From NCBI GenBank assembly GCA_037975125.1, contig CM075855.1:83657278-83721277 (forward strand): 64,000 nucleotides of DNA. The letters run 5' to 3'. The notes under the pieces were generated by a model. That model worked only from the letters and a program-made list of their open reading frames with translations. It was not told the DNA's origin and made no database searches. A program made the position numbers and the translations under genes. Shown here piece by piece: positions 35,344-48,700 of this stretch. Origin of the DNA: Latrodectus hesperus (lineage: Eukaryota; Arthropoda; Arachnida; Araneae; Theridiidae). Within the stretch, counting starts at the first letter, position 1; each line of letters starts with the position of its first letter.

Positions 35344-37789
35344 TATTTTGATGTGGCCTTTTTTCCCAATCATTTAATGATATTGATAAAATCAACATAG
35401 CAGAAGTTTTCGTTCAGTTTTTTTTTTAAATTCTCACTCAATGCTGCAATTTTAGTGTTAAGCAACATTAGTAACTCAAATATTTTTCTGTTACACTGAT
35501 ATATCTAAAAAATACTGAAAACTTGCTATTAGAGATTTAGGCATTAATCTGATCCATGCACATTTAGTTATAGATTAATCAATACTTACATATATTAAAG
35601 TCATTACATTTAAGAATAAACAATAAACATTCTTTGCCTACTACTGCATTAGGATTTCCCAATTTTCTCAAGATGTATATATTGTTAGACACTCACAAGA
35701 TCTTAATTTAATACTTGTTGAAGGATATACAAAGTATTTTCTTGTAATAAGAGTTCAGATAATAACATGTTAGGAGTTAAGGTAACGCAAACGAGGGTAT
35801 TAAGAAAACGCTATTATTTTAACAGATTATGATAACATATTATCATAGAGTGGGAACCTAATAGCTGAAAAAAACCTAAATTATGCATTGTATACATTAT
35901 ATATTAATCAAAATATTCTACTCTAGCAATATTTCATGTATGAAATGTAATAATGTTTCTTGAATAATACGTAGAAATAATTCAACTGATATGTGTCATG
36001 GATCCAGAACATAAGAAATAATTCTGCCAAGAAAATTGTTAATTATCGATAAGATAACGGCCCAATTTGATTCGTTGTAGAGACTGAAATATCGATAAAA
36101 CCTCATGAAAGAAATTAATTCGTTAATTCCCTAAAAGTTTACAAAGACGCCCAAAATATTTTCTTCAGATAAAAACAAGCATTTTTAATTTGTATTACAC
36201 ATTTAGATGTATTAGGCACTTCACTTTAACTTGCTTTTGTTAAAGTAGTTAGAACCATAAGTCTTTACGAATTGTATCTGAAATAATTTATAACTGTCGG
36301 TTATTGAAAGATGAGTAAAGAAATAAGTGAAGCAAATTAAATGGAAACAATATTTATTCAAACATTCCCATTTTTAAGACATCAAATTTCAACAGACATA
36401 AAACTATGTTTCCTAGAACAAATAACGAATAACGATATATATTAAAGTTTTAATATTTTATAGCTAGGTACATGAAAATAATATGAAAAATGCACATGTC
36501 ACTCAAAATTATATGTCAGCAATAAAAGTAATTTTTAAACAACAACTCTGCTGTAACATAATAAAAAAAACTACTGCATTAACTTTTTTAAATCAAAATT
36601 TAATATTACTTTTTTTCCAGAAAATGTTGAAATAACACAAAATTTTGACAGTGGCATTTCACAATACTAATAAGAAATAAAGTATCTAATTTTTAACTTG
36701 CTGATGAAAACTAATCTTAATGGCTTATGCAATTTTTTTCTTCAGAATTTTTACTTTCCCTTTTCATATTAAAAAAAATTTTACTCGTATTTTCAAAAGT
36801 AACTAAAAATATTATTTATACTAAAAATGCTTAAAGTTATTTTTATTCCTATTGCAATATTAATAATGTTAAGGAATAATCGATATTACTAATTAATCTA
36901 TTTTTTTTAAGGAATTCACTTTTAAATAATTTATAAATGAATAAGAAATATTTAATTTATTGTAGTTAATTGTCATGTTGATAATTTAAAAGTTTGATAA
37001 AAACCATTCTTTATATATAATACAAATACAACAGTTCTATAAACATGTAAAATACCCATCAGTTCATTTAAAATGGTGCATATTTACAAAGCCATATATT
37101 AAATAACAAACTCATTTGGGTTAAAATATTTTCATTACATTTAAGGAGGAAATAGTTGACCATTTCTCATACAACAAACTTAATAATCTTTCGATTTTCT
37201 ATAAGCATTAAAATAATCAGTAATGCATACAAACACAACGGTTAACATGAAAAAGACACATACATATGCAATAGCTATCTAGTTTCTAGTGTAAGGTTTT
37301 GGTCTATCATAATTCTAATTGCAATCTTTGCGGTACAATTTTCTGTTCAATTAATAACAAAGATATTTCTTTATTAATTTTCATTAAAAGGAAGATTTTT
37401 TTAATGAGATTAAATCATTGAAAAGTCATATAGAACCAACAAATGTTTTGTAAATCTTAGAAAGTAAAATTATTTCATAAAATGATATTTATAATATTGG
37501 AAAAAGTTATTCAGTAGAAACATGTTGATCTTCCTAAAAAAATTGCAAATTTCATATTATTAAAAATTACATGTTAGAGTACTATTGCAATATGAAAAAT
37601 CATTTCAAGTAAAAAAATAGTTTTTTTTTGTAAATTATGAGTTTACTTGAGGTATAGTTTTCTATCTGAATCATGTATAAATAGTGACCATAATTCTTAG
37701 TAAAAATATAATGAAAGAAATCATCAGAATAAATTATTTTGTTGAATATGTGTTATATATGAATTAGACAAATCCTGATCGTAATTTTT
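35344..37789. other. AT-rich intergenic stretch
   Basis: No ORF, exon or element end recognised. Confidence 0.5.
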
Positions 37790-37960
37790 TATTGACAGCT
37801 TTGGTTTGTCATTCAACGGTCATTTTTTGCCCACGAGAGCTAATTTGACGATGACCTTTGGTTTAAAGTGGATTTCTTATCACGGCAAACATCCATGTCC
37901 AAGGAGGGATTCGAATCCACGAACTGTTGAACTGAAGGCAAGAGTGCTAACCATTCTTAT
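37790..37960 (-). mobile_element. tRNA-derived SINE, family 2, minus-strand copy
   Basis: Reverse complement has an A-box-like GAATGGTTAGCACTCTTGCC and B-box-like GATTCGAATCCC. Then comes a body with GAAATCCACTTTAAACCAAAGG and CAAAAAATGACCGTTGAATG. The same head and body occur in plus orientation at 62368-62570. Confidence 0.75.
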
Positions 37961-39865
37961 TTTACAGGTATTAATAAAACTTTAATTTTTAACAGGTAAA
38001 CAATCTTTTCTTCAGATAGGATTATTTGAATCTATATTTTGATCATAAAAGTATTTTTAAAATGCTGTTTGAATATAAGTATTTTGGTTATAAACAGTTT
38101 TGTAAAGTTAAAAGAGTATCAAAAATTTGGAAAAAGATAACTAAAAGTAAATTTAAAAACAAAGTTGTGTGTTGTGTGAAAGCAACTATATTATATTTAA
38201 TTTTTTAGTAAGCTCAATAATCTTTGTAATAGTTTTTAAACTAATGATTATTCTTATTATAAATCTTTCTACAAACAAAATTGTGGATAGTTTATTTTTA
38301 AATTTTTCAAATTCATTTTTAAATTTTTTCAATTTAAAGTTATTTAATGTTTTAAAAAATTCTATTTTCGTACAATAAATCTTTGTATTCATATTTTCTA
38401 TTTAATATTAATTTTTGTTAAAATTGAAAAGTTTATAACATTGACGATTAAGAATTCTGTAATGACATTATGAATTGATATGGATTATTCTCTTTTATTT
38501 GGCATAAAAAATACAGCACTGTTTTCTTTTAAAAGCATATCATTTACTTTTATTTTTTAACTCAAATGTTGGGAAATGCATAATATTCGAAAGCTTAAAA
38601 GCTATCAAAAATAGAAATACTTAAAATAATAGTTATGCAAAGAAGAAAAACATAAAAAGTTTAAATACTATAATTCAAAATATAGCAATAAGAAGATGAT
38701 TTTGTGAGATGCATTATTACGCGTAAAATATAATATTTTTATAGTACAAAATTACCAAACTCGCGCGTGCGATTTTGTGCCCATTGAAGACGTTCATATA
38801 AATAGAACTAATCAGTTGACAAATTATTGCTCAAAATTATCATATTATTAAGTCTTCAATTTTTAGAAAATGAAAAATTCAGCTCACGTATTCAACTCGT
38901 CTATTAATCAATCCAGCGAATATTTTAGAATGAATTGAATGAATGTTATCAATAATTTATTACTTAATTTAATTAAAAAAATATTCTGACTGATTAAATA
39001 TATAAGTACTAATTTGACGAATGATTTCACATATTGAAGAAAATATACTGTCTCTATTTTGAAATTAGAAAAAAGTTCTTGCCATTAGATGTCTTTGAAT
39101 ATTCAAAATATTCTGAATTAGCCAAATTACTGATTGGCAAATAAAACATTTCTGATTACTTATCATTAAATAATTATTTTTTGAGTATATAAAAGTTCAC
39201 ATATTTTAAGGTACATCTGTGAAATTAAGGAAGTTTTTATTTTTTATTTAGTTGCCGCATGTATAATTATAGATACAATTCTTTAAATTTACGAGAATAT
39301 TTTGTTTTACACATTGCTAAAAGAAAATTTTTGGAATAACTTACAAAGTAAACAAGATTAATAGTGATAAACATCAAGTTGTGTGTTTCTTTCCTGGCAA
39401 AATATAAGTTTTTTTTCCTATAATTTTTAAAAATTGTATGTTTAGAAATCTATTTTTATAATTCCAAAATTAATCAAAATTTTTAATTTATAATTTTGTT
39501 TTGGAATAATGAAATAAAGGGATTTCTTTCTCAATGTGGATAATAGATTTAATTAAATTGTTTTTTTATTGTCTATATAATGACATTTCTTAATTGAAGT
39601 ATATTCTTTTTATAAATGCTCGTTATACATTCTTTGATTTAAATTTAATACGCGTGATACTAGAAATTAATAAAAAAGTGATATGCTAGTAGCAATGGAT
39701 ATGTCATATGCCATAAAAGTAATTTACAATCATTCCATCTTTCACCACCATTATTTCACAGACAATAAAAATGTAATGAGATACATTATTATGTATAATA
39801 TGATAGCTCTCTTTTTCCCTTTTAGTTTGAATGCAAAGCTTTAAAAGAATTTTAAGAGAATCTAA
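37961..39865. other. AT-rich intergenic stretch
   Basis: Open frames at 38026-38392 on both strands are long only because of base composition (Phe/Leu/Lys/Asn/Ile runs). No supported feature. Confidence 0.5.
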
Positions 39866-40150
39866 TGCCGACCAACTTGTCTAGTGGTCAGATGCTTGAT
39901 TACGGATAAGGAGGTCCTGGGTTCGAATCCCGGTTCGGGCATGGATGTACTTTCTCTTTATCGATCCTGTTTTTGTCCTTTCTTTGTATGAATGAGGTGT
40001 GAATGGTTGCCTACCCTATAAACGGGTCCCTATGGCATGTGTGTACTGAGGAAGTCGGACTCCACATTAAAATATGATTCAGTTTGAAAAATGAAGCACA
40101 AACCCCATATTGCCAGCCTAGCTGGCACACGACAATGAATGAATAAATGA
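39866..40150 (+). mobile_element. tRNA-derived SINE, family 1, copy 2
   Basis: Head GCCGACCAACTTGTCTAGTGG and B box GGTTCGAATCCCGG, then TTCGGGCATGGATG. The body GTATGAATGAGGTGTGAATG, ACCCTATAAACGGG, GTGTGTACTGAGGAAGT and CCAGCCTAGCTGGCAC is shared with copy 3. The tail is (AATG/AATA) repeats. Confidence 0.85.
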
Positions 40151-41039
40151 AGAGAGGTTAATAAAGGGCTATTGGAGCTATCTAAATGATTTTTAATATG
40201 AAATAACAATAAATGTATCAAATACCTTAAACATTTAAATCATTAATTAATAATTTTAAGTTATTTAATCAGAATAGAAACGTTTTTGATAACCAAAATG
40301 AAATAAATGCATAAATTCGATGAAAATTAAAAAAATTTTAAATTAAAAATATCATCAACTTAAATTAAAAGTTTTCAAAGAAAAAAGAAATTTGCGATAA
40401 ATATGTGGATTTCTTTATTTTATATCACTTTACTATTAATATATTTACCAAAAATTGTTTTCGCAAACATTATTCTTCAGTAACACCTGAAGGATAAGTT
40501 ATGTATCCTTCAGGTATAACATAGTAATAATTAAATTGAGAATAAAATTTCAATAATCAGCTTAATATAAATTTAAAGTAAACACAAAGAGTTTTTTAAG
40601 AATTAAGAGTTCATAGTTTTTTTTAGATAAGACGTTGCGAGAAATTTTCATAATATCATTTGATGTTAGGAAAAACTGCAGTAATTATTTTTATTTAAAA
40701 TAAGTCAAAATGTATATTAATAATGGAATCATCCATTCATGTTTACAAAGTTCAAAAACAATCTCTTGAATTATCTTTAATTTTCAAGATATTTTTAATG
40801 TGAATAAAATTTAGGCATTACATTTCAATTCTGTGAAATATTTTATGAGTACAACTAAAAAAATTTTTAAAATGAACTAAATATATTTTTTAACTGATTT
40901 TAAAACTGCTTCTCTAATTTTTATGCAGGGTGATTATAAATTGTTTTCACAAATTAAGAGAGTTGATAATTAAATTCAGGTGAGTAATAATTACCTTAGA
41001 ACAAAGGGTTGCATTAAAGTCTAAGAGACAGAAAAGAGG
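40151..41039. other. AT-rich intergenic stretch with one hairpin
   Basis: Nothing supported except the perfect inverted repeat at 40485-40515 (separate entry). Confidence 0.5.
40485..40515. repeat. Perfect 12-bp inverted repeat (hairpin)
   Basis: ACCTGAAGGATA, a 7-nt loop AGTTATG, then TATCCTTCAGGT. No T-run or gene context indicates a terminator function. Confidence 0.6.
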
Positions 41040-41420
41040 AGAATAGCAATACATCAAATAACAACAAAGATCTTCGATGGTCAAGAGAAATTATGCCTAT
41101 TCTTCGACACATCTATATGCAATTTACAAAGTGGTGATTTATATATCCTTGGGTTATTCTTACCAGTCATCCTGGGTGTTCAATATTCTTTGTGTTTGTC
41201 AATGTTTTGCGAACTCCTCCCTCATTCCTTGCGATAAGGGTAAGTTGAGGTCCAGTGGCCTCCTCCACTCAAAAGACCCCAAGAAACTGGACTTTTTCTT
41301 CTGAAGACTCATTAAATCTTTGGTATATGAGAATCACCTGAAGGTCTCGTGGCGAGATTGTTGTTGACGTGAAACAAAATGAACACGATACCAGGAATCT
41401 TTGAGAGGGCATGCCAATCA
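41040..41420. other. Unclassified complex-sequence island
   Basis: Base composition is balanced here compared with both flanks. The plus strand has a 75-codon ATG frame at 41077-41304 (starts MVKRNYAYSSTHLYAIYKVV) with no known motif. The island lies downstream of the SOCS-box gene and could be a decayed repeat or a non-coding exon. Confidence 0.25.
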
Positions 41421-42209
41421 TATATTCTCCGATGTCAATTGTGCAATAATGAGCGTAGTCATCAATTTTATTACTTTCTGTGATTTTTCATTAAACAATA
41501 AATCTAATTGAACAACTTTTGGTGTCATTCATTCGCACTTCCAACATTGTTGAGTAAGTTCAGATTGTAATGTTAATATTCCTCTTTTCTGGCTGTCAGA
41601 GTATAATGATATCCTATGCTCTTATGTAACTATTTATTGGTTGTCTAGATTGATATTATTACCCAGCTTAATTTGTAAATACAATTTAAAGCTAACTTGT
41701 ATAGTTACAATATCTTTGAAATTACTATTATAAATCTGTTAGAAGGCTTTTGAAATTTAAAATTGAAATCGCTCAGGTATTTATCTTACTTTTCTATATT
41801 CAAATAAAGGATATTCAGACTGTTTAACAGTTTATTTTGAATCGAATTCACGTTCATAAAAACAGTAATTATTATCACCTACTAAATGGTACTAACGGTG
41901 GATTCTTATTTTCAATGACTCCAGAATCAAAACTCAAAAAGTCAAGCTACAGAGTAACAAATCCTGCCTTTTGTCTTTAACTCATCAGCTTGTAGATTCA
42001 ATTTGCATATTGTGAAAGACAGATCAGAGTTGAATCTATAAATATTCTCAGTGGTTCAGAAGTCACTTTAATTTATAATATTTGATTAAATTATTTTTAT
42101 GTTAAAAGGATATGTAATGTGACATCAATAATGAATTTTCAGTGACTAAATTAAATTCTTCAAAACTCACCTAATCACTCAACCTTAAGGAGAGTGGGAA
42201 TGAGATATT

Positions 42210-42798
42210 TTACCATTTTAGCATTATATATGACATTAATTGTGGTGGTATATTCAAGGAGTTGATTCCTTCAGGAAGTTGGAAATTTTGAATCAAACAT
42301 TCTCTTATAACGCAACGGCAGTACTGCTTCAGAAGTCTAGGTTTATTAATGTTATCACTTCCTAAGATTCCACTGTTTGTATATTCTTCGCAAGCGTTTG
42401 TCACAGCATCTTTCAGAGTAAAGTCATCCAGAATAAGGTGGATCTCGGATGGGAGGATGTAAGTATCCGGAATGGACCTCCAAACAAGCTCTAAGCACTG
42501 CACCATTCTCGTTCTCATTTCAGAGTCTCTAGCTTTCATAAAGGTGTAAAGTATTTGATAGATCAGAAATTGCCTGAGCTGTTCCTTAGATGGAAATTTC
42601 CTCTTCTTTTCTTCTTTTTCCCATACGAGGTTATAAAGACCCGCCAAACCTGCAAGAGGTAGTTGGTCGAAGGACATGTCCAGATCTATACTGGCTGGAC
42701 GTAGTAGCACTTCCTCCAGGGCTTCCAGTTTTCGTTTTTGATCATCGTATAAGAAGCTGGCATTTTCATCCATGATTTCGGGGTTATCGTAAGCTGGC
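42210..42798 (-). CDS. SOCS-box gene exon 3
   Basis: The acceptor ATGCTATTTTACAG precedes 42798. The first base completes a Gly codon, giving [20 protein letters not shown]. It contains the SOCS box and ends MLKW-TAA at 42210. Confidence 0.88.
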
Positions 42799-45700
42799 CT
42801 GTAAAATAGCATTAAAAAATGAAATATAAAATTTTTATGTAAAAATTCAAAAAGTGATTAAATTTTTTATAGTATATTTGCTCAATAGTGTCCCCAAATT
42901 TGGAAAATTATTCAAATTCTGACATTCTGTTTTTTTTTATTAGAAGATCAAAACTTGTTAGCTTTCGAAATTTGTTATTCCATACATAAGTTTTCTTATT
43001 AAATATAAATATGTAGGATTTTCAAAAATGAACTTCAAGAGCATAATATTTTATCCAAGAAATAAGCATGCTGCAAAATTTCGCTGTCAAAAAAGTTGTT
43101 TTGGAATATTTATAATTGTCATAGATAACTTGGACTTAGAAATTATTAATTTATTCTATGTATTAGAGCAGTTTTTCTATATTTCCTTCATTTTGTAGCC
43201 ATAGTGTTATTTCGCATTCTGACTGAGTACGGTAGCCTAAGTTCCTGTTTTTTCTTAAAATTCGACTGTAGGATTCTTTTGTCTGTACTAAATGTAATTC
43301 TGGACAATAAATGGATGAGAAGATTAATGACAAATGCTATCGTCTTTTTAATCATAAAGTGGTTGTGTTTCTTTCTTTCCAGTTGAGATCATGATTACGC
43401 CACTTTATTACCTTTATCATTGTTTTAAAATATCCATGACGTCACATAGCGTTTCATATATGTCACATCGTATTCAGACGGCATCGTAAATCCGACTTAC
43501 CAACGAATTTTCTGCCTGCCTTCAAATCGCATTCTTCGAGTGGCAGCAAACATGGGAAATTTAAAAATCGAATGTCTGAGTGTCGTTGGCGATGAGAAAA
43601 AAAATCCCATTCATGTTTTTATCACTAATAAAGAAGTATTTTTAACTATAATTTTCACTGTTTGTAAAAGTTTTCATAATCATGAAAATTACCTGTTGTT
43701 CTAATTAGTTAGTTTACAAATTTTAAAATCTTTAGCGATATTGCTTCCAAAACGGAACACGTTGGAAATAGAAAGAAAAGTAAAATGAAAAGAAAAGATA
43801 AAACATTCCCTTTTTTATAGTTAGTTTAAGTCGGCAGGGACAATTTAAATTTTAATTTATTTAGTTTTTATCATTATTTTGTTCTTAAGTATGAGAAAGT
43901 AACATCAAGGCTTTGAGGTCGATTGTCTAACATTTGCATAGGATACGACAATTTGCTTTAAAGAGATAGTTTCACATCTTATAAAATCCACTGTCATACC
44001 TACTCATATAGAATATAAAAGTGAAAGAATATTATTGAGTAAAATGTTTATTTATTAAACACTGCTGTGTTCAAACAATTTATTTGCAAATTTTCATTTC
44101 TTCTCATTTGTTCCGACAATAAACAATAGAAGTTAATCATGCACACACAGTAAAGTATGACATAATTTTTTTGTCAAAATTGATTACGATTATATAAAAA
44201 AAATTATGAAAAGATGAAATACCTTTGATACTAATAATTCTAGTTTCTAGAAGCTAGGCAAAAATTTAAATAAATATTTTAACGGTTTTGTTTGTGAGGC
44301 ATAAAAGTTTTAGAGTGTTTTTTAACGTTTATGTTTGGATTATTCCACCTTAAGAAGAGTTCCACCAGAAATGTATTAACTTATAATTTATTTTTCAAAA
44401 AATTTTGAACTATGATTTTCAAAAGAAGACAATTCTAGACTCTCTCATTCAAAATTATTACGAATTACATTTTGTGAGTGTTGTTGTTGTTGTTTTAGCT
44501 TACCTTCCAAATGTCTGAAGAAGTCAGACAAGTATCCATCGGACCGTTGACCCTAAGGAAATCGGGGATCAGAAGGGAGTGATGAGCATATATCCTCTCT
44601 GGAAAGTCCCAAACAGTCCAGGATGTGGTTAGGAGAAGCCTGCTCAGTTTTACATTTAGAGCAGACCTCAAAGATTTTCCTGCCTTCGAAATACGCGAGA
44701 CCCCTAGTGTGGCCGCTTGCTAGTCTGGAAATTGCGGTTCTAGAGGCTCTGTCACAATTGAGGGCTAATGAAGAGCCAGACTGTACCAGTGGTGGCAAGG
44801 AGGAATCCTCACCCTTTCAAAATTTCAGAATTAACTATGGACTGATGTTCTCAAAAGGTAAGTGTTGAAGAGGAAGGATTATCGTGGTATCTTCTCCCTT
44901 TATAGTGCTCGGATCTCCGGATCAACTACTCTACTGCATCCCATCTCCTCCTTATGACATCGTTGAGTATTTTAATTTATCTAGTTTCCAGTTCATCGTA
45001 TCAACAGGAATCACATTCCTATTTTAAAGTTGGCTGAAGACCTGTTCTTAATTTACAGAAAGATGAGACTAGTGTTTGTAAAATTAAATATTTATTAGTA
45101 AAAACAACAATTTCACACGACTAGTTTGCTAACATTAAAACAGCTGTTATTCTCGTTTATAAGAATACATAACAAAATCGATGTTAAATATTTATACAGT
45201 GGAAAATAAGACAACTTCAGTTCAATTCACGCACCTACTGAAGAATAGAGCAGAGTGGCCACAAGTATTTTTTTTCGAAAACATAATTTGTGTGATATAG
45301 AATTTAATAAAAATATATGAATTAAATGCATTTGTACAATCTCAATTATAACATTACTATTTTATGAGCTTAAAATAATAATTCTTAATGTTTTTAATTA
45401 TTTTGGGGCAATTTTTTTTTAACAAATTGAGATTATTGATAGTTTAAATCATTATTTTTTATGTAGTATATAATCTTTCTGTACGTAACGTTTTAATATA
45501 AATTAAGTATATATTCTATATGTGTAATACACTGCTGGACAATTGCTAAGGACGGATCACAAATTGCAATGTAGCATAACATTAAGGGAGACATGAGGCC
45601 TAGTAGGAAAAAATATAGTTGCCCCACTGTTCAGACATTAGAATAAAGAATATTTATTGTTCTGTGGAAAGTACAAAAGCTGTGAAATAACTTAAAGAAA

Positions 45701-48700
45701 AAATGTTCATTTGATGCTGCATACGGAAATATGGAACAATGCATCTAAAAGTCAGCAGGCACTTTGAAGAAAGGTATCAGTACGGAATATGTCCACCGTG
45801 GAGTGTGATGCAACATTCCACACTTCGTATCATACTTTGCACAACATTATGCAGCAGGAAGCTGTTGAGGCAATTTATTCCGTTCCTCTGGGAGTGAACG
45901 GAAGAGGGTGTTCTTGTTTGTCGGAGGATAGTTTCGACCAGCAACTTGCCTCCCCAAAGCATCCCACACATTTTCAAAGGGGTTTAGATCTGAATAACGT
46001 GATGGCCATACGAGGCGTTGAATTCCCTCGTTGTCTAGACAATCCTAAACAGCGAGTGTTTGATGACATGTTGCGTTGTCGTCCATAACAACAAATTTAT
46101 CACCGACAGCACCACGGAAAAGACGAACATGAGGAAATAGAACTTCATTAATGTATCGTTGGTCCGTCATAGTCCCATTCGCAACCACATGTAGGGGCGT
46201 GCGACCATTGATCATGATGCCGGCCTACACTATGACACTACATGTCGGATATCGATCCCTTTCCTGGATATTTTCTGGACGATAAGCAGTACCACTCTCG
46301 CGCCAGATCAGTTGGCGTCTACAATCTGATGACAGACTGAACATACTCTCATCTGAGAATAGTACGCATGCCCGGTTCTGTTCTGACCAATTGCTATGCT
46401 CACGACACCATTGAAAATGGGTAGCACGGGGCTATCTGGTCAATGGGACACACACAACAGGCCTGCGGGGGTATAGTCCACCTCCCCTCAAACGTCTGGC
46501 AACAGTTGTTCGGGAGATCTGCTTTCCTGAGGCAGCAAGAAACTGATTTGCCTTGTTGCTGAGCTGTGGTGCACCTGTTCCTTTTTGCTGATAGGACGAT
46601 ATATCTGTTCTGCAGGCGTCGTACTTCTAACACGACCTCCCCCGTGCCGCCCACTACAAATTCTAGTAGTTTTAAATGACTTTCACAGCCGTGAAACAAC
46701 GCTGTTAGCGATGTCGAACTCCCTAGCAACATCTGTTATTTTTCGCCCTTCTTTGATCTTTCCAATAATTAGGCCTATGCATAAAATCATCTAAGTGATG
46801 TCAGGAAGACAGCCAAAAAATTTCAAATTCGTCTATTAAATCTTTCCCGTAAAACTTTGACTTGAAACAACAACTGTCCACACGCGTAAAAACCTTTAAA
46901 GCTCTTATGAACGCTATTACGTGATGAACAGACGTGGAAAAAAATTTGCATACGCATACTTCTCTTCTTACTATATCCCACACTTATTCTAATTTTCCAC
47001 ATTTTGCTTCCTTTCATTTTGTGGTTGCTATGGATGATAGTGTTATCCGTCCTTAGCAATTGCCCGGCAGTGTAGTATATTACATTTATAACGATCTTTT
47101 GCTTAACTTAAATTTCAAGCAATAAATTTACGTAATAGTACCATTAAATGTATTTTTGTTGCAGTTGTTACATTAAAATAAATTATTTTACCATTTACAT
47201 TTTTGAAAATCCTTCATTCAGGTTTTTTAAATCGAACTTCTATAGATGATATAATATTATTATATCATCCATTAAAATTATAAAATTTATAAGATATATT
47301 TTTTTGCATTTATAAAAAAATACTTTTATACATTATAAAAAACTGATTTCCATCATAAAGTCACAAATAAAAAGGTTCACAAATTTTCTTATGAAATTTT
47401 GTTTTTACTTTTATCGAAGCCAAATTCCAAAGAAGTTTATCTTCATGAATTTATTACATATAATAAAAACGATTTTTTACACTTTTATTACCTGCAGTTT
47501 AAATTTTTTTTATAAATTTTTATTACATGTAATTAAAACTCTTAGAAAAGTTTCAGAGTTCATTTGATGTGTAACATAAAAGGAAAATTATTTGAATAGA
47601 AAATAATATGATTAATATCATATTATTAATTAAAATAATAATAATATGATTGCTACGAACAATTGCATATTATAATTGTTTGACTATTAAAATCATTTCA
47701 ATATTTTGAAATTTCATTTGTTTTAAGAGGGGAATAAAATCAGTCTCCAATTAAAATATCGTAACGTCCATAAATTTCTCATATTTATCCAAAATAAATA
47801 AGGAATTTGAAACTGCAAATTCTAATTTGCACTTTTAAGTTTAAAGTCAATCAAGTTTGAAGAACAACGCAATCTTTTTATATTGACTTAGTTTAAAAAA
47901 ACACAAAATATTGGAATTTCTCAAGCTTTTTAATATTAAATCTTTTCATATAAAACCTTTATATTGGTTAAATGTAAATCAGAATATCATACACTTTTAA
48001 GGAAAATAAACTTACACCAATTTATAAAATAAAACCATCCATATTCTTAAAAGATAAATGGTTAAAGTTGATGATAATGGGATAATAAAGATAATGGGTA
48101 GAATATACAAAAAATAATAGATTTTATATATCTTTTATTTAATGAAAAAAATAATATTACTTTAAATAATAAAAATTAAATGCAAATGTTTATTTGAAAT
48201 GTTTTAAACTTACCCTTCATGATATCGTGTATACTGCATCAATCCATCCAAGTCCTTGTATTCTAATAATTCATCAAATCTATTTTGCAAACTGCGCCTG
48301 GGAAATAAAAAGATAATATTTTTAGAAGTTTTAAACCTAAGTAATTTAGAGGAAAAACTGTTTAAATATCTGTATATAATTCACTCTTCTATTTAAACTT
48401 TAATGAAGACGCACTACATATTACGCTACACATGAAATATAAGTACCAGTTATAATTGTTTTTTTTTTTATCAAAAATATTGTAAAATCTTCATGTTTGT
48501 CACAAATAGCATTAAAAATCTCTTTCTTAAATTCCATTTCATTATACATAAAAGCATTTTTGGCTTCAGAAAGTTATTTAAGATTATTGTTTCTATATTT
48601 CATGAATAACAGGTTTTAGAAGCAAGAAAAATGTAAATATCATTGAATTTTTTAAATAAATTTTTATTCCATGGAAAAACCCATAAAAATTACAATTTTT

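Noticed and set aside
38026..38392. ORFs rich in Phe, Leu, Lys and Asn on both strands
   Set aside because: Expected by chance in DNA of this composition; no motif.
47245..47627. AT palindromes as miniature transposons
   Set aside because: 10-11 bp stems made only of A/T-rich words are expected by chance here, and no target duplications are visible.
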